From Phaeobacter sp. 11ANDIMAR09 (GTDB lineage: Bacteria > Pseudomonadota > Alphaproteobacteria > Rhodobacterales > Rhodobacteraceae), in NCBI RefSeq assembly GCF_001294455.1, contig NZ_LIKT01000003.1, positions 186,001 through 250,000 of the forward strand: a stretch of 64,000 nt of DNA, read 5' to 3'. Below, piece by piece: positions 29,723-39,169 of the stretch. The notes under the pieces were generated by a model that was not told where the DNA came from, made no database searches, and was given only the letters and a program-made list of their open reading frames with translations. Made by a program: the position numbers and the translations under genes. How positions within the stretch are numbered: position 1 is the stretch's first letter; every line of letters begins with the position of its first letter.

Positions 29723-30469
29723 TTAAACCGGATCCGGCAGCGGATTCGACAGACCTTCCAGCACCCGGATTGGATTCGAGCGCTTGATCTTGGTCATATG
29801 CCCATGCTGCGGATGGGTCTGTTTACTGACCTCAACCATAAACACACCGCCTGCAAGCATGGCGGGCAACTGCCGCCCTACCCTTTCAAACAAGGCACCA
29901 AACTTGAGCCAGAACCGCTTTTGACTGGGCATACGGTACAGAGCTGCCGCGTGACGTTCGATGGTGAATTCGTGCAGGCGCAGCTGATTTTCCAACTGAA
30001 TGAGCGTATAGGGCCGCCCATAGCCAAAGGGGGTCTGGTCAGACCGGGCCCAAAACCCTGCCCGGTTGGGCACCACAAAAATGGCCCGCCCTCCCGGCCC
30101 CAGCACCCGGCGGCATTCCTCCAGCACCTGTGTCGGCCGCTCCGAGGTTTCCAGCCCGTGCATCACCACCAGCCGATCCAACCGTCCGGTGTCTATCGGC
30201 CAAGAGGTCTCTTCGCACAGGACTGATACATTGGGCATGCCTGCCGGCCATTGCATTACCCCCTGCGGTCCGGGCATCAATGCGATGACCCGCCGTGCCT
30301 CGGCCAGATAGGGCCGCATCAAGGGCGCTGCAAAGCCAAACCCCGCCATGGTTTGCCCCGCGGCCTCGGGCCAGAATTCCAGCAACCGATTGCGCACCGA
30401 AGCCTGCGCCGCACGCCCCAGGGTGCTGCGGTAGTAAAAATTCCTAAGATCCTGAACATCAAGATGCAT
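29723..30469 (-). CDS. class I SAM-dependent methyltransferase-like protein
   Basis: A 248-residue protein with a methyltransferase type 11-like fold. The SAM-binding glycine motif is altered ([10 protein letters not shown]), while [16 protein letters not shown] and [21 protein letters not shown] match motifs IV-VI. The C-terminal part is basic ([13 protein letters not shown]). The ATG at 30469 is chosen because the fold begins there; the start lies back to back with gloB, 61 bases apart. The altered motif I leaves activity open. The family is common next to gloB in Rhodobacteraceae; the substrate is unknown. Confidence 0.8.
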   Translation of the reverse strand: MHLDVQDLRNFYYRSTLGRAAQASVRNRLLEFWPEAAGQTMAGFGFAAPLMRPYLAEARRVIALMPGPQGVMQWPAGMPNVSVLCEETSWPIDTGRLDRLVVMHGLETSERPTQVLEECRRVLGPGGRAIFVVPNRAGFWARSDQTPFGYGRPYTLIQLENQLRLHEFTIERHAAALYRMPSQKRFWLKFGALFERVGRQLPAMLAGGVFMVEVSKQTHPQHGHMTKIKRSNPIRVLEGLSNPLPDPV

Positions 30470-30530
30470 TGCGGGTGCCTGCTGCTTGGGCCAATCTATG
30501 CGCAGTGTAACAATGGAGAGGCGAAAGACC

Positions 30531-31298
30531 ATGCCCCTGGAAATCATTACCCTGCCCTGTCTCTCGGATAACTATGCCTATCTGCTGCATGATGCCAAGA
30601 GCGGTAAAACCGCTTTGGTCGATGCACCAGAGGCCGAGGCGATAAATTCAGCGCTCACCGCACGCGGTTGGGGGCTGGATGCCATTTTGCTGACCCATCA
30701 CCACTATGACCATATTGACGGCACCGAGGAGCTGCGCAGCCGCTATGGCGCCCAGGTCTATGGCGCCGGGGCCGATGCCGCCCGGCTGCCGCCGCTGGAC
30801 CATGCGCTCGAGGACGGTGCCTCTTTTGATCTCTTTGGTGAAGAGGTTCAGGTGCTGGATGTTTCGGGCCACACCATCGGTCACATCGCCTTTTACCTGC
30901 CCCAGAGCCAGGCGGTCTTTACGGCTGACAGCCTGATGGCGCTTGGCTGCGGCCGCCTGTTTGAAGGCTCTCCGGAGATGATGTGGGTGAGCCTCAACCG
31001 TCTGATGGCCCTGCCGCCTCAGACCCTGGTCTATTCGGGTCACGAGTATACCCAGTCCAATGCCCGGTTTGCGGTGACCATTGAGCCCGACAATGCCAAT
31101 TTGCAACTTCGCATTGATGAAATTGACGCAAAACGCGCCATAGGCGAGGCCACCGTTCCGTCTCCATTGCAATTGGAACTGGACACAAATCCGTTCCTGC
31201 GGGCTCATCTGGATGAGGTAAAAATGGCCATTGGAATGCAAGATGCTGAAAATAAAGCAGTCTTTGCGGAAATTCGGCAGCGAAAGGACAATTTCTGA
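30531..31298 (+). CDS. gloB: hydroxyacylglutathione hydrolase (glyoxalase II)
   Basis: A 255-residue metallo-beta-lactamase-fold enzyme that splits S-lactoylglutathione to lactate and glutathione, the second step of methylglyoxal removal. The binuclear metal motif [10 protein letters not shown], the [11 protein letters not shown] motif, [17 protein letters not shown] and the C-terminal glutathione-binding domain with NPFLRA are present. GGAGAGG precedes ATG 30531. It is divergent from the methyltransferase gene. Confidence 0.95.
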   Translation: MPLEIITLPCLSDNYAYLLHDAKSGKTALVDAPEAEAINSALTARGWGLDAILLTHHHYDHIDGTEELRSRYGAQVYGAGADAARLPPLDHALEDGASFDLFGEEVQVLDVSGHTIGHIAFYLPQSQAVFTADSLMALGCGRLFEGSPEMMWVSLNRLMALPPQTLVYSGHEYTQSNARFAVTIEPDNANLQLRIDEIDAKRAIGEATVPSPLQLELDTNPFLRAHLDEVKMAIGMQDAENKAVFAEIRQRKDNF

Positions 31299-31499
31299 TC
31301 CGGCAGGTCATGGTTTACCCGCTTACAGGCCGGGTGCAAATCGACCGCTTTCAAAAGAAATGTGACCTAAATTTGAAAGAAAGTCCTTGAAGCTGCCGCT
31401 CTATCAACCAAACTCTAATACTATGAGGACATGGTTGAAGAATGGGGAAGAGGCAGAACGCCGATACCCGGATCAACCCAAGAACAGAGGAGCACGCCC

Positions 31500-33830
31500 G
31501 TGCCTTCATTCTCGAGCACATTAGAACAAGCCATTCACGCCGCGCTCGCGCTGGCGAATGAGCGGCGCCATGAGTTTGCCACGCTGGAACACCTGCTGTT
31601 GGCTTTGATCGAAGAGCCAGAAGCTGCCCGCGTCATGCGCGCCTGCGGCGTTGAGCTGGGTCAGCTACGCACTTCGCTAATTGAATTTGTCGACGAGGAC
31701 CTCGCCAATCTGGTGACCGATGTCGACGGATCAGAGGCTGTGCCGACGGCGGCCTTCCAGCGTGTTATCCAGCGCGCCGCCATCCACGTACAAAGCTCCG
31801 GCCGCACCGAAGTGACCGGCGCCAATGTCTTGGTGGCGATCTTTGCAGAACGCGAGAGCGACGCCGCCTACTTCCTACAGGATCAGGATATGACCCGTTA
31901 TGACGCGGTGAATTTCATCGCCCATGGCGTGGCCAAAGATCCGGCCTTTGGGGAATCCCGTCCGGTGACCGGCGCCCCCGAAAACGAAGAGGACTCCATG
32001 GGCGCGACGCCCCCCGGCGAGGGCGATAAGAAAGAGAGCGCACTTGACAAATACTGCGTCGATCTCAACGCCAAATCGCGCGAAGGCGATATTGATCCGC
32101 TGATCGGCCGCAGCCATGAGGTGGAGCGCTGCATCCAGGTGCTGTGCCGCCGCCGCAAGAACAACCCGCTGCTGGTGGGGGATCCCGGTGTCGGTAAAAC
32201 CGCCATCGCGGAAGGTCTGGCCCGCAAGATCGTTCAGGGGGAAGTGCCCAACGTTCTGGCAGAAACCACCATTTTCTCGCTCGATATGGGCGCGCTCTTG
32301 GCCGGCACCCGCTATCGCGGCGACTTTGAGGAACGTCTCAAAGCCGTGGTGACCGAGCTGGAAGATCATCCCGATGGCGTACTCTTCATTGATGAGATCC
32401 ACACGGTGATCGGCGCTGGCGCCACCTCTGGCGGTGCCATGGATGCTTCCAACCTGCTGAAACCTGCCCTGCAGGGCGGCAAGCTGCGCACCATGGGCTC
32501 AACCACCTACAAAGAGTTCCGTCAACATTTTGAAAAGGACCGCGCCCTGGCGCGTCGTTTCCAAAAGATTGACGTCAATGAACCCTCGGTTCAGGACGCG
32601 GTTGAGATCCTCAAAGGGCTGAAACCCTATTTTGAGGAACATCACAGCATCAAGTTCACCGCCGATGCGATCAAATCCGCAGTGGAACTGGCGGCGCGCT
32701 ACATCAACGACCGCAAACTGCCCGACAAGGCCATTGACGTGATTGATGAAGCCGGGGCGGCCCAGCATCTGGTACCGGAAAGCAAACGCCGCAAAACCAT
32801 CGGGGTGAAAGAGATCGAAGCCGTGGTGGCCAAGATCGCCCGCATTCCGCCTAAGAGCGTCACCAAGGACGATGCTGAGGTGCTGAAGGATCTGGAAAAG
32901 AGCCTGAAACGTGTGGTCTTTGGCCAGGACGATGCCATCGACGCACTGTCCAGCGCTATCAAACTGGCTCGTGCCGGTCTGCGTGAACCCGAGAAGCCCA
33001 TTGGCAACTATCTGTTTGCGGGCCCTACCGGGGTTGGCAAAACCGAAGTTGCCAAACAGCTGGCCGATACGCTTGGTGTAGAACTGCTGCGCTTTGACAT
33101 GTCAGAATACATGGAGAAGCACGCGGTGTCGCGTCTGATTGGTGCCCCTCCCGGCTATGTCGGCTTTGATCAGGGTGGGCTGCTCACCGATGGGGTTGAT
33201 CAACATCCCCACTGCGTGCTGCTGCTCGATGAGATTGAGAAGGCGCATCCTGATGTCTTCAACATCCTACTGCAGGTGATGGACAATGGTCAGCTCACCG
33301 ATCACAACGGTCGCGCGGTAAACTTCCGCAACGTGGTTCTGATCATGACTTCCAACGCCGGGGCCTCGGATATGGCCAAGGCCGCTATCGGCTTTGGGCG
33401 CGACCGCCGCGAGGGCGAAGACACCGCTGCGATTGAGCGCACCTTTACGCCTGAATTCCGCAACCGCCTGGATGCCGTGATTGCCTTTGCACCGCTGCCC
33501 AAAGAGGTCATCCTACAGGTGGTCGAGAAGTTTGTGCTGCAGCTGGAAGCCCAGCTGATGGACCGCAATGTCTCGATCGAGCTGACCCGCAAAGCCGCCG
33601 AATGGTTGGCTGACAGGGGCTATGATGACCGCATGGGGGCGCGCCCACTGGGGCGGGTCATTCAGGAGCACATCAAAAAGCCGCTGGCCGAAGAACTGCT
33701 CTTTGGCAAACTTGCCAAAGGTGGGTTGGTCAAGGTGGGCATCAAGGATGGCAAACTGGACCTGCGGATCGAAGGTCCGACCAAGCCGCGGATCTCTGGC
33801 GATAAACCGCCACTGTTGACAGCCGACTGA
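31500..33830 (+). CDS. clpA: ATP-dependent Clp protease ATP-binding subunit ClpA
   Basis: A 776-residue AAA+ unfoldase that feeds substrates to ClpP. I chose the GTG at 31500, because AGAGGAG lies just upstream and the next residues PSFSSTLEQAIHAAL are the usual ClpA N-terminus; an ATG at 31431 would add 23 unlikely residues. The N-domain (two Clp-N repeats, 1-145) is followed by Walker A GDPGVGKT in the first AAA module and GPTGVGKT in the second. The sequence ends in a short C-terminal extension (KPRISGDKPPLLTAD). No clpS gene is adjacent. The M23 peptidase gene starts 2 bases after the stop. Confidence 0.96.
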   Translation: MPSFSSTLEQAIHAALALANERRHEFATLEHLLLALIEEPEAARVMRACGVELGQLRTSLIEFVDEDLANLVTDVDGSEAVPTAAFQRVIQRAAIHVQSSGRTEVTGANVLVAIFAERESDAAYFLQDQDMTRYDAVNFIAHGVAKDPAFGESRPVTGAPENEEDSMGATPPGEGDKKESALDKYCVDLNAKSREGDIDPLIGRSHEVERCIQVLCRRRKNNPLLVGDPGVGKTAIAEGLARKIVQGEVPNVLAETTIFSLDMGALLAGTRYRGDFEERLKAVVTELEDHPDGVLFIDEIHTVIGAGATSGGAMDASNLLKPALQGGKLRTMGSTTYKEFRQHFEKDRALARRFQKIDVNEPSVQDAVEILKGLKPYFEEHHSIKFTADAIKSAVELAARYINDRKLPDKAIDVIDEAGAAQHLVPESKRRKTIGVKEIEAVVAKIARIPPKSVTKDDAEVLKDLEKSLKRVVFGQDDAIDALSSAIKLARAGLREPEKPIGNYLFAGPTGVGKTEVAKQLADTLGVELLRFDMSEYMEKHAVSRLIGAPPGYVGFDQGGLLTDGVDQHPHCVLLLDEIEKAHPDVFNILLQVMDNGQLTDHNGRAVNFRNVVLIMTSNAGASDMAKAAIGFGRDRREGEDTAAIERTFTPEFRNRLDAVIAFAPLPKEVILQVVEKFVLQLEAQLMDRNVSIELTRKAAEWLADRGYDDRMGARPLGRVIQEHIKKPLAEELLFGKLAKGGLVKVGIKDGKLDLRIEGPTKPRISGDKPPLLTAD

Positions 33831-33832
33831 CC

Positions 33833-34819
33833 ATGCGGCTGCCGATAGGAGCATTTCTCCTCTCGCTCGTCACGGCCCCCGCCGTGGCGAGCGATTTCAC
33901 CTTACACTGGCCCCTGGACTGTCGCCTGGGCGAATCCTGCCATATCCAGCAGTATGTCGACCATATCCCCGGCCCCGGTTCCCAGGATTACACCTGCCAG
34001 GGGCTGAGCTATTCAGGGCACAAGGGCACAGACATCGCCCTGCCCTATCTCAGCGACATGCAGGCTGGGGTCACAGTCCGCGCCGCCGCCCCTGGTGTTG
34101 TGCGCGGTTTGCGCGACTCTATGCCCGACGCCTATGCCACCGATGAACATACGCAGGCTCTGAAGGGCCGCGAATGTGGCAACGGCGTGGTGCTCCGTCA
34201 TGACGATGGGTGGGAAACCCAGTATTGTCACCTGAAACAGGGCTCCATTCAGGTCCAAAAGGGCCAGCGGGTTGAGGTGGGCACCCCCCTCGGCGAGGTG
34301 GGCCTCTCCGGCAAGACCCAATTCCCGCATCTGCATTTGTCGCTGCGCCAGAATGGAATTGTGGTGGATCCCTTTGCCCCCGAAGGGCGGCAGTCTTGCG
34401 ACACGTCTGCAGAAACCAATGCTGCTGCTTCTGCAAGCCTTTGGTCAGAGACACCTCCCTATCAGCCCGGAGGTTTCCTGGGGGCTGGATTCGCGGCACA
34501 GGTTCCTGAGTTTCAGGCCATCAAATCCGGCGCCGCTGCCGCTACAGGGCTGTCGACCAAATCTCCAGCGCTGGTCTTCTGGGCCTATGCCTTTGGCGGC
34601 CGAAAGGGCGATCGCATACGCCTGACCATTTCCGGGCCACGCGGGGTTTTCTCGGTCCATGAGATCGCCCTTGAACGTGACCAGGCGCAGTTTTTCCGCG
34701 CCTCCGGAAAACGGCTGCGGCGCGAAGCCTGGGACTACGGCCGCTATACTGCCTTGGCCGTTTTGCTGCGGGATGACGAAGAGATCGACCGTATTGAAGA
34801 GGTGATCGACCTGCGGTGA
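33833..34819 (+). CDS. secreted M23 family metallopeptidase
   Basis: A 328-residue protein with a signal peptide (IGAFLLSLVTAPAVAS). The LytM/M23 zinc motifs are visible: SGHKGTDIALP with the first His/Asp, and PHLHLSLRQNG with the HxH. A Cys-rich N-terminal stretch (CRLGESCHIQQYV) and an extra C-terminal domain of about 120 residues (from residue 200) flank the catalytic core. It should cut peptidoglycan cross-links in the periplasm. Starting two bases after clpA, it is probably co-transcribed with it. Confidence 0.9.
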   Translation: MRLPIGAFLLSLVTAPAVASDFTLHWPLDCRLGESCHIQQYVDHIPGPGSQDYTCQGLSYSGHKGTDIALPYLSDMQAGVTVRAAAPGVVRGLRDSMPDAYATDEHTQALKGRECGNGVVLRHDDGWETQYCHLKQGSIQVQKGQRVEVGTPLGEVGLSGKTQFPHLHLSLRQNGIVVDPFAPEGRQSCDTSAETNAAASASLWSETPPYQPGGFLGAGFAAQVPEFQAIKSGAAAATGLSTKSPALVFWAYAFGGRKGDRIRLTISGPRGVFSVHEIALERDQAQFFRASGKRLRREAWDYGRYTALAVLLRDDEEIDRIEEVIDLR

Positions 34820-34891
34820 GCCTCGCGCTCACCAAGGGCTAGCGCCCCCCTTCACCCTGGCAACGGACTTTCAGAACTTGGCTGCCGGTGC

Positions 34892-37267
34892 TCAGCGCTC
34901 GGTGAACTTCAGCTCGATGCGGCGGTTTTGGGCGCGAGCTTCCGGGGTGTTGTCACTGTTCACAGGTTGGAATTCGCCAAAGCCATTGGCCGCCAGACGA
35001 TCCGGCGCGATCCCCAGGTTTTCGATCATAAAGCGCACAACTGACAGGGCCCGGCCCTGGCTGAGCTCCCAGTTGTCGCTGTATTTCTCGCTGCCAGCCA
35101 TGGCCGTGTTATCCGTGTGGCCATCCACCCGAATGATCCAGTTGAGCTCCGGTGGGATCTCAGCAGCAACCGCCTGCAGGATCTGTGCCACCTTTGCCAC
35201 CTCTGCCTGCCCGGCTGTCGACAGATCGGCACTACCAGAGGCAAACAGCACCTCGGAGGCAAAGACAAAACGGTCTCCTTCGATCCGGACGCCCTCCTGG
35301 CTGCCCAAGACATTGCGCAAACGGCCAAAGAATTCAGACCGATAGCGCTCCAGCTCTTGTGCCTTGGTCTCCAAATTCTCAGCTTTGTTGGCCAATTCTG
35401 CCGCCTCAACCTCCAGCCGCTTACGTTCGCTTTCCTCCAACAGACGGCGACGACGCTCTTCCGAAGCCGCCCGCGCCAAGGCCGAGTTCAGATCCTGGCC
35501 CAGGTTTTGCAGCTGCACCTGCTGCGCCGCGTCACGCTGTTGATAGTCGTCCAGAATGGCCTGCAAACCGCCCAGCTGTTCGCGCAGAGCAGCCACCTGC
35601 TGGTTCAACAGTGCCGTTTCGCGCTGCGCTTCGGCCGATAGGGTTTTCTGATCGGCCAGAGCGGCCTCAGCCTGGCGCAGCAATGCCGCGCGCTCCTCGG
35701 CCAGACTGCGGTTCACATCAGCCGTGTCTTGGGCATTTTGCTGCGCGTTCAGCGCCGCCAGCAGCCGTTGTTGCAGCACCGCCTGATCGCTTGCCGCGGC
35801 CTGGGCATTTTCCAAAGCATCCAACGCTTCCAGCAAACGCAGCTCGACCGAAGCCCGTTCTTCGGCGGTCGAGCTTGCAGCCCTGCGTGCTGCGGCCAAT
35901 TCGTTTTGCGCCTGAAGCAATTCCGCCTCAAGCCCCGACATCACCGATGCGGCATCAGCCTGCAACCGTGCCAATTGCGTTTCGACCTGACGCAGAGAGG
36001 CATCCGCTGTCGCCCGTTGCGCCGCCAGCTCCTGCTCCAGCAGCCGCACCGCTTCGGCATGTTGCGCCTGCAAGGCTGCCAGCTCGCTTTGGTACTGGGT
36101 TTCGGTTTCGACATTTGCCGCACGTTGCCGGGCCAGTTCGGCTTCCAGCGCCGCCTTGTTCTCTGCAGCAAGGCGGCGCGCGCTTTCCAGGTCGCTGTTC
36201 AATTGCGCCTGTGTGGCGGTGCTGTCCTGACGCAGGCGGTTCAACTCGATCTCCAGGGCAGCAACCCGACCCTCGGCTGCAGATTGGGACACCTGCATCT
36301 GCGCCAAGACCCGCGTCAAACGTTCGGCCAGCTCGTCGCGCTGCTCCGACTGCGCCTTGGCAGCTTCCAGTGTTTCCAGCGCCTGTTCCAGATCCGTGTT
36401 CAGGGCCTCCTTGGCCAGCTCCGCGGCAGCCAATAGCGTTAACGTGTCCTCGGCCTCCTGTCGCTGACGTTCCAGCGACAGGGTCATGGCCGTCAGTTCG
36501 GCATCCGCCGTTTCCAATCGGGCACGCAGGGCTTCGGCGGCGGCAGCTTCAACCAGGCGGGCCTCCTCCTCGGCACTCAACCGGGCGCTCAATTCCGCCA
36601 CTGCAGTGTTGCGTTGCTCACCTTCGGCTTCAAGATCCGCAATCAAGGCCTCCAGTGCTTCGCGTTTGGCCGCCGCCAGTCGAGCGTTTTCAACACTCAG
36701 ATCTATTTCCTCGCGGGCCTGCGCCAGCGCCAGCGTCATCGCTTCCGCCTCGCTGAGCAAGGTCGTGCGCTCGGCCTCCAGTGCCTCTTTGCTAATGGTC
36801 AGTTCCGCAATCTGAGCCTGCGCGGCATCGCGTCCGGCAATAAAGGCCGCGACCTGGGCCTCAAAGGCGGTGATCTGGTTCTGGGCCTGCGCCAAAGCCG
36901 CCTGTTGCTGATCCCGTTCAGCCGTGAGCCCGGCGATCACCGTACGCTGCTGATCCAATGCGTTCTGGGCCTGCGCCAAATCGCTTTGGGTGGTGGACAG
37001 GGTTGAGCTCAGCGCACCAAGCCGCGCGCTCAAACGGCTGTTGTCGCGTTCTTTCAGCCCCAAAGCATTGGCCAGTGCCTGCACTTCGGAAGACAGCTCA
37101 TCCAATTGGCTTTCTTGGCCAGTAATCGTCTCGCGCAGGACAAATTGAACCACCATAAAGATGGTCAACAGGAACATCAGGACCAACAGCAGCCCCGTCA
37201 TGGCATCGACAAAGCCGGGCCAGATGGAATTCTGAAATCGCTGCCCACTGCGCCGCGACAGGGCCAT
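34892..37267 (-). CDS. MotB/OmpA-like protein with very long coiled coil
   Basis: A 791-residue inner-membrane protein. One transmembrane helix (about residues 15-44, PGFVDAMTGLLLVLMFLL) carries an aspartate (about 21) at the place of the MotB proton-binding Asp. Next come about 600 residues of heptad-rich alanine/glutamate/glutamine sequence, predicted coiled coil. The last 133 residues (659-791) form an OmpA-like peptidoglycan-binding domain with VDGHTDNTA and the NRRIELKF ending. The start lies 3 bases after the ExbB-like gene stop, so the two make one stator-like unit. It resembles MotB, TolR-Pal fusions or ZorB in layout, but the periplasmic coil is far longer. Confidence 0.88.
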   Translation of the reverse strand: MALSRRSGQRFQNSIWPGFVDAMTGLLLVLMFLLTIFMVVQFVLRETITGQESQLDELSSEVQALANALGLKERDNSRLSARLGALSSTLSTTQSDLAQAQNALDQQRTVIAGLTAERDQQQAALAQAQNQITAFEAQVAAFIAGRDAAQAQIAELTISKEALEAERTTLLSEAEAMTLALAQAREEIDLSVENARLAAAKREALEALIADLEAEGEQRNTAVAELSARLSAEEEARLVEAAAAEALRARLETADAELTAMTLSLERQRQEAEDTLTLLAAAELAKEALNTDLEQALETLEAAKAQSEQRDELAERLTRVLAQMQVSQSAAEGRVAALEIELNRLRQDSTATQAQLNSDLESARRLAAENKAALEAELARQRAANVETETQYQSELAALQAQHAEAVRLLEQELAAQRATADASLRQVETQLARLQADAASVMSGLEAELLQAQNELAAARRAASSTAEERASVELRLLEALDALENAQAAASDQAVLQQRLLAALNAQQNAQDTADVNRSLAEERAALLRQAEAALADQKTLSAEAQRETALLNQQVAALREQLGGLQAILDDYQQRDAAQQVQLQNLGQDLNSALARAASEERRRRLLEESERKRLEVEAAELANKAENLETKAQELERYRSEFFGRLRNVLGSQEGVRIEGDRFVFASEVLFASGSADLSTAGQAEVAKVAQILQAVAAEIPPELNWIIRVDGHTDNTAMAGSEKYSDNWELSQGRALSVVRFMIENLGIAPDRLAANGFGEFQPVNSDNTPEARAQNRRIELKFTER

Positions 37268-37270
37268 GGT

Positions 37271-38491
37271 CTATTCCTCGCCTTTGAGGAAGGCCGAAGC
37301 CTCTTGGGTCTGCGCGGCTTCCGGCGCCTGACGGCCCCGGCCACGCGGCACCGCAAAAGCCTTGACCATGAGGTCTATATCCTTGCGCAGCTCTGCGAGG
37401 CTTTCCTGGCGGCCCGCAGAAATCTCTTCGAGAATGCGCAGCATTTGCACATCGATCGAACGCAGCCGCATCCGGCTTTCGGCATCCATGCCGACATCCC
37501 CCTGGGCCCGCATGATCTCCGTCAGGGCTTCCTGGCCCACCGCAACCCGGTCCAGCGCCCCCGCGATGCTTGCGGCCTGATCCTGGCGCGCGTTCATATC
37601 ATTGATCGCATCAACCAATTGCGCCAGCTTGTTGTCAACCTCGGCGCGGCTGGCGGCATTCTGCGCAAACATCGCCTGCAGCGCATCCATCTGTTCCGCC
37701 ATAGTATCCAGCACCTCGGAGACAACCCCAGTATCGCCAGTACCGCTGCCCTCTTCACCAGAGGAAAAGCTCACCCGCGTAAAAGAGGACAGCCACTCCT
37801 CCAATTCGCGGTAGAACCGGTTTTGACCATGGCCGGCAAAGAGCTCCAACAGGCCCACGATCAAGGATCCCGCCAGGCCCAGTAGCGAAGAGGCAAAGGC
37901 CACGCCCATGCCGCCCAACTGCGCCTCTAGCCCGGTCATCAGACGGTTAAATACCGCAATACTTTCTTCGCCCTCCTGTGGGGCAAGACTGCGGATGGTG
38001 TCCACCACTGCAGGAACCGTTGTTGCCAGGCCGTAAAAGGTCCCCAGCAACCCTAGGAAAATCAACAGGTTGACGATATATCGGGTGATTTCGCGCTCTT
38101 CGTCCACCCGCTGCGCTACGGAATCCAGGATCGAGCGTGTCGAGGAAGATCCTAATTGCATCCGCGCCGCCCGCGAGCGCAGCAGGGCCGCCAGAGGTGC
38201 CAGCAGCGAGGGCGCGCGTTTCTCACCCCGGCTGCCGCCGGAGGCAAAGCTTTCAATCCAGCGGACCGAAACGATCAGCTGAAAGACCTGCCAGAAACAG
38301 GACAGAACGCCGATGACAAAGACAATGACGATAAAGCCGTTGAGCCAGGGATTGGCCTGAAACACCGGTAGCACTTTGGGCAGGGCCACAAAGATGCCAA
38401 AACCGGCAAGTCCAAGCGCGATCAGCATCAGAATGATTTGCCGGACCGGTTGCGAAAACTGCGGCCGCGTCTTGCGGTCTGTATGGGCCAT
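37271..38491 (-). CDS. MotA/TolQ/ExbB-family proton channel protein
   Basis: A 406-residue membrane protein with four hydrophobic helices (about 17-38, 50-75, 138-160, 190-220). The MotA/TolQ/ExbB pattern LLIFLGLLGTFYGLATTVPAV and LGGMGVAFASSLLGLAGSLIVG is clear. A cytoplasmic C-terminal part of about 180 residues contains a coiled coil (EVLDTMAEQMDALQAMFAQ). It should be the stator ring for the MotB-like protein encoded just downstream, using the proton gradient to do mechanical work across the envelope. The exact job is unknown; a cell-wall or outer-membrane role is inferred. Confidence 0.9.
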   Translation of the reverse strand: MAHTDRKTRPQFSQPVRQIILMLIALGLAGFGIFVALPKVLPVFQANPWLNGFIVIVFVIGVLSCFWQVFQLIVSVRWIESFASGGSRGEKRAPSLLAPLAALLRSRAARMQLGSSSTRSILDSVAQRVDEEREITRYIVNLLIFLGLLGTFYGLATTVPAVVDTIRSLAPQEGEESIAVFNRLMTGLEAQLGGMGVAFASSLLGLAGSLIVGLLELFAGHGQNRFYRELEEWLSSFTRVSFSSGEEGSGTGDTGVVSEVLDTMAEQMDALQAMFAQNAASRAEVDNKLAQLVDAINDMNARQDQAASIAGALDRVAVGQEALTEIMRAQGDVGMDAESRMRLRSIDVQMLRILEEISAGRQESLAELRKDIDLMVKAFAVPRGRGRQAPEAAQTQEASAFLKGEE

Positions 38492-38567
38492 GCTCGGTGC
38501 AATCCTGTCAGTTCTTTGACTAATTTAACCCGGAGCTTAAAGGCAAAGAGACAAAAGCACCAAGGCT

Positions 38568-39098
38568 TTATCCGGTAATTTGTCGCACGCGACGCATCAA
38601 CCACTCCAGTTCGGCGTCCCCCAGTCCAATCTCGCTCAGATGTTCGGCCGTATTGTAGAGATATTCGGTATTGGGGCCGCGCCCCCCCACCGCCGTGGCG
38701 ATGATCTGCGCCTGTTTTTCCAGTGCCATGCCACCGCAATATTGCGCGTGATGCGGATCAATCACATAGGTCACCGCCTGAACCGCCGCGCCGGAATGCA
38801 GATCCACCATGAGATCGCGCTCTAGATAGGCGGAGGAGACCAGTTCCCGTTCACGCAGATAGGCCAGGGTCTCCTCTTCGGCGCCTGAAGTCACCGCCAG
38901 GGCAAGACCCTGACACTGCGATCCGGCAACCTCATCAAGCGCCAGGACAAGCCCAGGGGCTTCGGTGGTGCCGCGATGATGAATTGAGGTCATACAGAAG
39001 GAGCGCGCATAGCCCTGCAGGGTCGCCACCTCGCTGCGCGCCACCGGGAACCCAGGGTTCCACAACAGCGATCCATATCCGAAAACCCACATTGTCAT
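38568..39098 (-). CDS. ChaC-like gamma-glutamylcyclotransferase
   Basis: A 176-residue ChaC-type protein. The substrate-binding loop VFGYGSLLWNPGFP is at the N-terminus and a conserved glutamate follows in the RGTTEAPGLVLAL region; YVIDPHHAQYCGG and YLYNTAEHL match the family. ChaC enzymes degrade glutathione to 5-oxoproline and Cys-Gly in the cytoplasm. Separate promoter likely; it lies 76 bases upstream of the ExbB-like gene on the same strand. Confidence 0.93.
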   Translation of the reverse strand: MTMWVFGYGSLLWNPGFPVARSEVATLQGYARSFCMTSIHHRGTTEAPGLVLALDEVAGSQCQGLALAVTSGAEEETLAYLRERELVSSAYLERDLMVDLHSGAAVQAVTYVIDPHHAQYCGGMALEKQAQIIATAVGGRGPNTEYLYNTAEHLSEIGLGDAELEWLMRRVRQITG

Positions 39099-39169
39099 GA
39101 TCTATGGCCCTTTTTATCCGCCGCCTATAAACAGCAAAATGCGGGCTAGAAAAAGAGGATCTTTGCAGA

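Noticed and set aside
35152-36756. 534-codon Pro/Arg/Ala-rich open frame opposite the coiled-coil gene
   Set aside because: Shadow of the alanine/glutamate-rich repeats; composition is an artefact of the opposite strand.
34892-38491. Zorya-type defence system
   Set aside because: The two proteins have the ZorA/ZorB plan in outline, but the long tail is on the wrong partner, and no ZorC, ZorD or ZorE gene is next to them. Core envelope function is more likely.
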